IMG/VR virus record: IMGVR_UViG_3300042876_000083 | Coordinates: 1 to 44,187 of that record | Direction: 5' to 3' (one strand) | DNA: 44,187 nucleotides | Source of the DNA: a virus | Shown: positions 38,242 through 44,187 of the stretch, piece after piece | Numbering within the stretch: the stretch's first letter is position 1 | How the letters are laid out: each line of letters begins with the position of its first letter | Made by a program: the position numbers and the translations under genes | Notes under the pieces: model-generated | Database searches by the model: none | What the model was told of the DNA's origin: nothing | What the model saw: the letters and a program-made list of their open reading frames with translations, nothing else

Positions 38242-39221
38242 CCTTCCAAACCGACAAACCGCTCGCTTATGCAAAGATGCAGAAGTTTGATGACATGCTC
38301 AAAGAGGGCAAGTCAATCGCTATCATGCAGCTTCAATACAACTACCAATGCAACTTCTATTGCTCCCATTGTTCGATTGCTGGATTCAGAAAACAACGAG
38401 GTAGGGGATTAGACGTTGCTAAGGTCGCCGAGATTGCCAAACAAGCAGACGAATACGGACTCGCTCAATGGGGATTGTCCGGTGGCGAACCACTTACGTT
38501 CCCTGAGTTACCGCGTCTTATAGAAGCCATGATGCCGGATAGATTCCACATCCAACTTGACACAAACGGCTGGCTGATGACCAAACACACCGCGTTATGG
38601 CTGAAGGATTACGGCGTGGACAAGGTGCAGATCAGTATAGACGGCATGGATGCAGAACAGCACGACTCATTCAGGAATAAACCAGGGTCGCACGCAAGGG
38701 CTATACAGGCTATGGAATACGTAAGAAATGCTGGGATGCAGTTACAGATTGCGACGGTGGTAGACCATGAACGCGCCAACTCTGAGGAACTCGAAAGGTT
38801 CTTCCAATTCTGTGCTGACAACGGCGGCGCTCCAAGTGTGGTGTATGCCAAACCAGTCGGTGAGTGGGCTGGTCGCTACGATCTACTCTGTGCCGCCGAT
38901 GACATTGCGAGGGTGAAATTTCTGCTCGCAAAATACGGCGGGTATGACCACACTTCCATTCAGCACAACAGAGACTTGGGATGCCTTGCGGTGAAGCGCA
39001 TCATCAGCATAACCGGATTCGGTGACGTTCTTCCCTGTCCGTGGATGTATACATCGCTGGGTAACTTATATGACGAACCGCTATCTGTTATACTAGAAAG
39101 GGGCATGAGATACTTCGGAGAACGAAGCGCGGTATGCAGGATGTCAGAGGACAGAGAGTTTTCAGATACTTACGGGTCAAAGATGAATGACTTGTTGCCG
39201 AGGATTGAAGAGGTGATGTGA
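38238..39221 (+). CDS. Radical SAM enzyme
   Basis: The product is 327 aa and ATGA-coupled to the upstream gene. The [4Fe-4S] site C38-x3-C42-x2-C45 (CNFYCSHC) is followed by WGLSGGEPLTFPEL, QLDTNG, VQISIDGMDAEQHD and a later Cys-bearing part (LGCLAVKRI, DVLPCPWMYTSLGNLY) that resembles a SPASM-like auxiliary cluster. The substrate is unknown. In this cassette it may act on the NDP-sugar (dehydration, epimerisation or C-C chemistry); this is inference. Confidence 0.85.
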   Translation: MTFQTDKPLAYAKMQKFDDMLKEGKSIAIMQLQYNYQCNFYCSHCSIAGFRKQRGRGLDVAKVAEIAKQADEYGLAQWGLSGGEPLTFPELPRLIEAMMPDRFHIQLDTNGWLMTKHTALWLKDYGVDKVQISIDGMDAEQHDSFRNKPGSHARAIQAMEYVRNAGMQLQIATVVDHERANSEELERFFQFCADNGGAPSVVYAKPVGEWAGRYDLLCAADDIARVKFLLAKYGGYDHTSIQHNRDLGCLAVKRIISITGFGDVLPCPWMYTSLGNLYDEPLSVILERGMRYFGERSAVCRMSEDREFSDTYGSKMNDLLPRIEEVM

Positions 39222-40285
39222 AGTTATCCGACTTCGTAATCGAGTACATATCTCACTACACCAAGCGAGTGTTTCTCGTTGTTGGCGGAGGAAGTATGCA
39301 TTTGAACGACTCGCTGGGTAAATCCAAACTGGAATATACCTGCATGATGCACGAGCAGGGAGCGAGCCTAGCCGCGCAGGCATACGGGCATATCACTAAC
39401 CAGTTGGGCGTGTGCATGACAACAACGGGGCCTGGCGCAACCAATGCGATTACAGGATGTTTAGCGGCGTGGATGGATTCAACCCCCGTGTTATTCATAA
39501 GCGGGCAGGTACAGACTTCACAGATGATGGGTACATCAGGCAGACGCTACGTTGGTTCGCAGGAATGCGATATTATCTCAATGGTCGCTCCGATAACGAA
39601 GTACGCCGTGACCATAACAGATCCTCACAAGATAAAGATAATCCTGGGGGCGGCAATCTACTCGGCAACGTCTGGACGCAAAGGCCCGGCGTGGGTTGAT
39701 ATTCCACTCGATATTCAAGCCGCCAACATCGAACCGTCGCAGATTCCAGAGTTTACCCGTGTCGAGAATGAGTGGCAGACATACCAAAAGGAGGAGGCGG
39801 TAAAGTTTGGGTGCAACGCCGTAAAAGAAGCCATCAGGAAGGCTTCTAAGCCCGTTATATTCGCAGGATACGGGATTATATCAGGTAACGCAGAGAAGCA
39901 ATTTTATACCCTGCTTGATAATCTCAAATGCCCCGTTCTGACGACATGGAAGTCATTGGGACTGTTATCTGATAACAACCCGCTTTATTGTGGCAGGCCG
40001 GGCGGTATCGGTCAACGCGCAGCCAACAAGATACAGCAGATGTGCGACTTCATCCTGGTACTCGGTGCTAAACTCGACTTCGACCAAACAGCCTACCAGT
40101 TGGCAACCTTCGCGCCGTTGGCAAAGAAGATCGTCGTGGACATTGACCAGGCAGAGTTGGCAAAGTTTGATGACTCATGGGTGAAGGTGAACGTGGATGT
40201 AAAAGACTTCCTGCTTGCGCTGAAGGTTGACGGTGAATATATGGCGTGGCTGAAACAGTGTAAAGAGATGCAAAAGGAGAATTAA
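39218..40285 (+). CDS. TPP-dependent acetolactate synthase-like enzyme, N-terminal subunit (right copy)
   Basis: The product is 355 aa. The GTG at 39218 overlaps the upstream TGA with AGAGGTGA before it. It carries the PYR domain with the catalytic Glu (E46 in MMHEQGASLAAQAYG), TTGPGATNAITG, and the central domain, then stops. The TPP-binding domain is in a second gene (40494). Single-chain relatives include AHAS and the YerE enzyme that adds an acetyl branch from pyruvate to CDP-3,6-dideoxy-4-keto-glucose. Together with RfbG/RfbH-like genes this suggests two-carbon branching. The partial left copy is 1-456. Confidence 0.86.
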   Translation: MKLSDFVIEYISHYTKRVFLVVGGGSMHLNDSLGKSKLEYTCMMHEQGASLAAQAYGHITNQLGVCMTTTGPGATNAITGCLAAWMDSTPVLFISGQVQTSQMMGTSGRRYVGSQECDIISMVAPITKYAVTITDPHKIKIILGAAIYSATSGRKGPAWVDIPLDIQAANIEPSQIPEFTRVENEWQTYQKEEAVKFGCNAVKEAIRKASKPVIFAGYGIISGNAEKQFYTLLDNLKCPVLTTWKSLGLLSDNNPLYCGRPGGIGQRAANKIQQMCDFILVLGAKLDFDQTAYQLATFAPLAKKIVVDIDQAELAKFDDSWVKVNVDVKDFLLALKVDGEYMAWLKQCKEMQKEN

Positions 40286-40494
40286 TGGCTTTGACATTTG
40301 ATGTTTTTGGAAAACCGATATTCATTGAAAATACTTATGTTGCTCCACCGGGTCATAAATACGAGGGTCAACTATGTAAAAAGACTAGGAACGGAGAGTA
40401 TGTCCCCTACGGAGAAACGCGCGAAGAAGTGGAAGTGTTGTTGGGTAAAAAGAAAGTTGGAAATTTTACAATCGTTGCAAGAATAGAAGACTAA
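40285..40494 (+). CDS. 69-aa ORF between the TPP-enzyme halves (right copy only)
   Basis: The product is 69 aa with AAAGGAG upstream; it starts 1 nt before the end of the N-terminal subunit gene (overlap of one base) and is joined to the next start by ATGA. The sequence begins MALTFDVFGKPIFIENTYVA and is a small beta-rich, basic domain. It is absent from the left copy, where the two halves overlap by TTGA. No family is recognised. It could be an accessory subunit or a passive insertion. Confidence 0.65.
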   Translation: MALTFDVFGKPIFIENTYVAPPGHKYEGQLCKKTRNGEYVPYGETREEVEVLLGKKKVGNFTIVARIED

Positions 40495-41108
40495 TGATAA
40501 ACAACTACCGTCTAGTTGAAGTCCTATCCGATCAATGCACCAAAGACGACGTAATCTCACCGGGGATGTCGTCTACTTGCGCCAACCACATCTGGCAGGC
40601 GTGGAAGGTCAAATACGGTCAGCGCTTCAGTTACGCTGGCGCTATGGGCGCTATGGGAACTGGACTTCCTGGTGCCATCGGTGCTTGTCTAGGTTCTGGC
40701 AGACGTAGGACTATTTGCGTGAATGGCGACGGCGGTTTCCAGTTGAATATTCAGGAGTTGGAAGTCGTCAAACGTCTGCAACTTCCAATCAAGTTTTTCG
40801 TACTGTCAAACGGCGGTTATGCCGCGATTATGAACACACAAAGAAAGTATTTTGACAGCCATTACGTTGGATGCAACGAGCCGGATTTTACCCTTCCTGA
40901 TATTCGCAAGGTCGCCGAAGCATACGGCATAAAGACTTACTTGATCGAGAATGACAACGAGATTGAGAAAGTCGTCAAGCAGGCGCTATCAGATAATCTT
41001 CCTTGTCTGGTGGAAGTCATTGAATCCAATGAGCAGGAAACGGCTATGAGGGTTGGAACTAAGATGGTTGATGGGAAACCAGTTAGCATGAAATTCGAGG
41101 AAGTCTAA
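40494..41108 (+). CDS. TPP-dependent acetolactate synthase-like enzyme, C-terminal subunit (right copy)
   Basis: The product is 204 aa, ATG start. It has GDG at residues 78-80 and N106-G-G for TPP/Mg binding. It is almost identical in protein sequence to the left copy (453-1067) but with many synonymous base changes. The TAA overlaps the MuF start (TAATG), so the sugar module is directly fused to the head operon. Confidence 0.88.
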   Translation: MINNYRLVEVLSDQCTKDDVISPGMSSTCANHIWQAWKVKYGQRFSYAGAMGAMGTGLPGAIGACLGSGRRRTICVNGDGGFQLNIQELEVVKRLQLPIKFFVLSNGGYAAIMNTQRKYFDSHYVGCNEPDFTLPDIRKVAEAYGIKTYLIENDNEIEKVVKQALSDNLPCLVEVIESNEQETAMRVGTKMVDGKPVSMKFEEV

Positions 41109-42088
41109 TGCCAAAGCCTGAGACAATTGTGGATTTAGTCAAGGCGCTGCGAGATGCCCTATCAAGGGCAGACGAAAAGGCGCTGAATCAAATCATCACC
41201 GCTTATGGGGATATGTATAAGCGACTCTTGCCACGTATTGACGCGCTGGCGTTGGAAATATCGACCATCGAAAATCCTACTCGCGGGCAGATTGCCAAAC
41301 TTACAAGATACAAAACGCTTATCTCTGAGATACAGCGTGAACTAAACACGTTTAGCGGATACGCAGAAACTGTTATGCGACAGACCAGCACGACGGCTAT
41401 CAAATACGGGATCGTGGACGCCAAGTCTATGGTGCTGGTACAAAACCCTGGACTCGCTGCAACCTGGAAGACATTGAACCCACGCGCTATAGAAGCATTG
41501 ATAGGATACATGCAAGAAGGTTCGCCGCTGATGAAGCGGATTGAACTACTCGCGCCTACACGGGCGCAGGCTGTGGCGAATACCATCCTCGACCAGGTGG
41601 CCTTCGGAGCGAATCCGAAGACTATCGCCGGAATGATTACCAAAGAGTTAGGGATAGGATTAACCGACTCTTTACGCATGACCCGCACCGTTCAAATATA
41701 CAGTTACCGTGAGGCAAACAGGGCTTCATACGTTGCCAATTCAGACGTTGTACAAGGATGGATATGGGTATCCGTTCTCGCTCCTGAGACTTGCGCGGCC
41801 TGCATGGCTTTACACGGCACAGAACACAGCAACGATGAAACGATAGACGACCATTACAACGGGGAGTGCTACGCTGTTCCTAAAGTGATCGGCGGCGGGA
41901 ATGATTATGCTGGACAAGGCGAGGCTTATTTCAATTCCCTATCAGAAGCGGAGCAGAAGAACGTGGTCGGCAATAGCACATGGGAATTGTTGAATAACGG
42001 GGATATTAGTTTCAATCAGTTGGTCAACCATCGTGAGGATGAGGTATACGGTTCGATGGTATCGGTTACGCCATATAAGGACTTATGA
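41108..42088 (+). CDS. MuF/SPP1 gp7-like minor head protein (right copy)
   Basis: The product is 326 aa, differing from the left copy by about four residues (for example TRGQIAK versus TRSQIAK). It keeps PETCAACMALHG and the DHYNGECYAVP metal-binding block. Same role as in the left copy. Confidence 0.85.
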   Translation: MPKPETIVDLVKALRDALSRADEKALNQIITAYGDMYKRLLPRIDALALEISTIENPTRGQIAKLTRYKTLISEIQRELNTFSGYAETVMRQTSTTAIKYGIVDAKSMVLVQNPGLAATWKTLNPRAIEALIGYMQEGSPLMKRIELLAPTRAQAVANTILDQVAFGANPKTIAGMITKELGIGLTDSLRMTRTVQIYSYREANRASYVANSDVVQGWIWVSVLAPETCAACMALHGTEHSNDETIDDHYNGECYAVPKVIGGGNDYAGQGEAYFNSLSEAEQKNVVGNSTWELLNNGDISFNQLVNHREDEVYGSMVSVTPYKDL

Positions 42089-42089
42089 C

Positions 42090-42221
42090 ATGCCACTCAA
42101 AAAAGGTAAGAAGAACGTCGGTAGTAATATAGAAAAACTCGAAAAAGAGGGCAAGAGCCACGCGCAAGCCGTCGCAATCGCCCTCGATGTTTCCAAGAAG
42201 CCGAAGAAAAAGAAACGCTAA
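42090..42221 (+). CDS. Small basic conserved phage protein (right copy)
   Basis: The 43-aa product starts with MPLKKGKKNVGSNIEKLEKE and ends with PKKKKR. Its ATG is at 42090, just after the MuF stop. In this copy it is followed by the reverse-strand lipoprotein gene rather than by the capsid promoter. Confidence 0.75.
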   Translation: MPLKKGKKNVGSNIEKLEKEGKSHAQAVAIALDVSKKPKKKKR

Positions 42222-42559
42222 TGCGACCAGAAACTAAATTCGCACAATTCCTCTGGAACTTCATCGCCAACACTTATATTTTCATATGCCAGTTGGGTTA
42301 CATGAATATAATATCCATTTGGTGAATATTGATTTTCTCCAATCAATATTTGATACTCCTCAATTGTTCCAGAAGATGCCACGCAATAATAATTATCTTT
42401 TGCGGTCATCATCATGTCGCACGACGGATCGGCTGGAGTGGTGACGATTTCCTTTTGCAGAACAAAAGAATTTTCGCACCTTTCTTGTTGCCTTTCGGAA
42501 ATTCCGCAAGAACACAGGAAGGGTAAAAACAAAAAACAAATCACAATAATTTTTTTCAT
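42218..42559 (-). CDS. Reverse-strand lipoprotein, moron candidate (right copy only)
   Basis: The 113-aa product has a signal peptide and lipobox (ICFLFLPFLCSCG, with Cys18 as probable lipidated residue), then a short secreted domain with several Cys (RCENS, PSCDM, YYCVA). GAGAGGA lies upstream, with a TTGAAA-16-TATCAT promoter at 42593-42620. It is inserted between the small basic gene and the scaffold operon and is missing in the left copy. Phage lipoproteins of this type often block superinfection by inhibiting injection or receptors; the role here is inferred. Confidence 0.78.
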   Translation of the reverse strand: MKKIIVICFLFLPFLCSCGISERQQERCENSFVLQKEIVTTPADPSCDMMMTAKDNYYCVASSGTIEEYQILIGENQYSPNGYYIHVTQLAYENISVGDEVPEELCEFSFWSH

Positions 42560-42592
42560 ATATCATCCTCTCGAAAATGTTTATTCAATAAC

Positions 42593-42620
42593 ATGATAAC
42601 ACAAAGTAATAAAATTTCAA
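42593..42620 (-). promoter_or_regulatory. Promoter of the lipoprotein gene, spacer-motif family (divergent member)
   Basis: On the - strand, TTGAAA, a 16-nt spacer beginning TTTTATTACTTTGTG, TATCAT. The spacer retains TTT-x-TATTAC-like order and the TTTGTG end seen in the other members. Confidence 0.62.
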
Positions 42621-42656
42621 CATGGTTTATATTTGTAGAACCTTTGTTATAGGTTT

Positions 42657-42666
42657 GTGGTATAAT
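42657..42666 (+). promoter_or_regulatory. Extended -10 promoter of the scaffold/capsid operon (right copy)
   Basis: GTGGTATAAT with TATAAT at 42661-42666. The leader up to 42786 keeps the conserved block and hairpin ACCAATC-GCAA-GGTTGGT followed by ATTTTTG (42733-42756). 42667-42786 contains no other gene. Confidence 0.75.
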
Positions 42667-42786
42667 AAGAGCGTGCGTGAGACGCGCATAATTCCGTAAG
42701 TCTAAATAGCCAACGCTACATAAACGTATCAAACCAATCGCAAGGTTGGTATTTTTGTATTCCAAAGAAAGAAAGGGATAGCCGAG

Positions 42787-43293
42787 ATGGCAAACGATCA
42801 AGATGTTCCCGTGACGGGACAAGAACCAGAACCACAAGACCCAGTGGTAACTCCTGCTGTGCAGGAACCGGAAACGGTTGAATCGTTGAAGGCAAAACTG
42901 GCAGAGGCAGAACGGAAAGCGCAAAACAAAACTGAGGAAGCGGAACGGCACTACAAGAAGTTATCGAAGTTCGAGGAGGAAGAAAAGAAACGGCAAGAAG
43001 CCGCCATGTCTGACCTCGAAAAAGCACAGAAGAAAGCCGCTGACTTGGAAGCCGAGAATCACAGGCTAAAAGTAGACTCATTGAAACAATCCGTTGCTGT
43101 GAAAGTTGGTTTACCTGAATCGCTCGCTTTGCGCCTGCAAGGTGAAACCAAAGAAGAAATCGAAGCAGACGCAAAGGCAATACTAGAAACTTTACCGAAA
43201 AAGAACGCTCCGCAACTTGACGCCACTAATCCCAACGGTGGACAACAGCGAACCGAAACTGATGCTGAAAAGCGGAAAAGGTTGGGACTCTAA
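42787..43293 (+). CDS. Capsid scaffolding protein (right copy)
   Basis: The product is 168 aa. The first ~30 residues (MANDQDVPVTGQEPEPQDPV) are unrelated to the left copy; from ETVESLKAKLAEAERKAQ on it is practically the same. It is a coiled-coil-rich scaffold. The N-terminal swap indicates exchange at about 42865. Confidence 0.85.
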   Translation: MANDQDVPVTGQEPEPQDPVVTPAVQEPETVESLKAKLAEAERKAQNKTEEAERHYKKLSKFEEEEKKRQEAAMSDLEKAQKKAADLEAENHRLKVDSLKQSVAVKVGLPESLALRLQGETKEEIEADAKAILETLPKKNAPQLDATNPNGGQQRTETDAEKRKRLGL

Positions 43294-43302
43294 GGAGCAA
43301 TA

Positions 43303-44166
43303 ATGACTACTGGATATAACGTTTGGGCAAATGTATCAGACATCGCCCAGCGCATCGAAGAAGACGCCCATTTCGTCGTCCGTGAAACCGCGACCATGCA
43401 AAACTTGGTCACGGTCTTCCGCGATCAGACCGGAATGAATGTGCGCCGTGGGTACAAGTACAATCAACTGACTGCAGTAGAAGTGAGTGACGCTGATGAA
43501 ATCACGTCAAGCACCTTCACCCCGTCGGCTGACCAGGACTTGACCCCCGCACAAATTGGTCTTGGCGCCTTTGTCTCCGATGCCCGCGCAGCCTCCATGC
43601 TGCCCGAAAATATCATCACCGATGTCGCGTCAGAACTCGGCCTCGCCGCGTCTGACAAAGTGGAATCAGACCTCGTTGGTTTGTTCTCAAGCCTGACTGG
43701 TGGAACCGTTGGTACTGCCAACACCGCCATCACCTGGGCCTGGGTGGCTGCTGCAATCGCGCAGGCCCGCAACGCCAACAAGAACTCTCGCGTTCCTCTC
43801 GCTTGTGTGCTTCATGGTTATCAGTACGCAGTTTTGGCTAAGGCCGCATCTGTCGCTGGTTCCTCACTTGCACAGGCTCCGAGTTACACCGAAGAAATGA
43901 CCCGCAGTGGATACGTCGCCACCTTCATGGGCGTGCCGATGTATCAGGTATTCGCGTCTGCTAACTCCGATGCCGACTTCTACGGCGGCGTGTTCCCGCG
44001 TAACGCTTTCGCACTTGACTGGCGCCAGCCTATCCGCATCGAACCTGACCGCAATGTGAAGCGCCGGGGTTATGACTTCGTGATGTCTGCTATTTACGCC
44101 AAAGGCGTGTGGCGCCCTGAATTGGGTGTGCAGATTCTTGCTGATGCTACTGCGCCCGCTGGATAG
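43303..44166 (+). CDS. Major capsid protein (right copy)
   Basis: The product is 287 aa. Same protein as at 2831-3694 with about eleven substitutions, mainly in the N-terminal tip (MTTGYNVWANVSDI) and around residues 196-222 (VATFMGVPMYQVFASANSDA). Surface-exposed positions of this kind vary in many HK97-fold shells. Confidence 0.85.
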   Translation: MTTGYNVWANVSDIAQRIEEDAHFVVRETATMQNLVTVFRDQTGMNVRRGYKYNQLTAVEVSDADEITSSTFTPSADQDLTPAQIGLGAFVSDARAASMLPENIITDVASELGLAASDKVESDLVGLFSSLTGGTVGTANTAITWAWVAAAIAQARNANKNSRVPLACVLHGYQYAVLAKAASVAGSSLAQAPSYTEEMTRSGYVATFMGVPMYQVFASANSDADFYGGVFPRNAFALDWRQPIRIEPDRNVKRRGYDFVMSAIYAKGVWRPELGVQILADATAPAG

Positions 44167-44175
44167 GAGTAAATA

Positions 44176-44187
44176 ATGGATCATATC
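44176..44187 (+). CDS. Start of the decoration protein gene (right copy, cut by the window)
   Basis: Only MDHI is visible. The upstream GGAG and the following bases match the left copy start at 3704. Confidence 0.7.

Larger units (their letters stand above)
39836..44187 (+). repeat. Right copy of the diverged terminal duplication
   Basis: Homologous to 1-3715. The homology ends with the window. Relative to the left copy it has two insertions: a 69-aa ORF at 40285-40494 and the lipoprotein gene region at about 42222-42630. Divergence is uneven: large in the TPP genes, almost none in the scaffold 3' part. Confidence 0.93.

Noticed and set aside
1-44187. CRISPR array or insertion sequence
   Set aside because: No regularly spaced repeats with unique spacers and no transposase were seen.

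Overview
The window is almost entirely a tailed double-stranded DNA phage (siphovirus type). Evidence is a complete packaging-head-neck-tail-lysis gene order on the + strand, a short tape-measure gene with a tail-chaperone frameshift site, and no long stretch of bacterial housekeeping genes. No integrase, CI-like repressor, tRNA, CRISPR array or insertion sequence was seen, so a virulent or undetermined lifestyle is most likely. Shine-Dalgarno sites are strong (GGAGG type), promoters are sigma70-like, and ATG, GTG and TTG starts joined by 4-nt stop/start overlaps are common. The host cannot be fixed from sequence. The SPP1-like portal/MuF/scaffold set and LLH-type holin are common in phages of Gram-positive-like and environmental bacteria.

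Layout. Positions 1-3715 and 39836-44187 are homologous but not identical copies of the same segment (split TPP enzyme, MuF protein, small basic protein, scaffold, major capsid protein). The contig therefore runs once around a circular or circularly permuted genome of about 40 kb and ends in a diverged version of its own start. The second version carries two extra genes: a 69-aa ORF between the TPP-enzyme halves and a reverse-strand lipoprotein 'moron'. Going round: head and capsid genes (1067-4093), two glycosyltransferases (4181-5967), connectors and tail (5964-12803), fibres and receptor-binding proteins (11680-14425), lysis and small genes (14437-17305), a 0.7-kb regulatory gap with a structured RNA (17306-18018), the early region (18019-30010: ERF recombinase, SSB, replication initiator, DnaC-like loader, two DNA methyltransferases, many small ORFs including Lar-like, VRR-NUC-like and zinc-ribbon proteins), a second RNA/promoter/terminator block (30007-30213), then terS, terL, portal, a beta-rich structural protein and a seven-gene sugar module (34191-41108) that leads back into MuF.

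The most notable biology is twofold. (1) The sugar module encodes a CDP-glucose 4,6-dehydratase-like SDR, an RfbH/DdhC-type dehydrase with its PLP-site His and four [2Fe-2S] cysteines, a second SDR, a sugar C-methyltransferase-like protein, a radical SAM enzyme and a split acetolactate-synthase-like TPP enzyme. This resembles branched-chain 3,6-dideoxysugar (yersiniose-type) synthesis. Two glycosyltransferases sit in the capsid operon, suggesting virion or host-surface glycosylation. (2) A 71-nt promoter-plus-leader module occurs at both borders of the early region. Its closing helix is preserved by compensatory changes and each copy runs into an intrinsic terminator, the geometry expected for a cis-acting antitermination RNA or a regulatory small RNA. 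Other regulatory finds are a promoter family with a conserved spacer motif (four copies), an interleaved triple inverted repeat before an HNH gene, and a -1 frameshift site in the tail chaperone gene.
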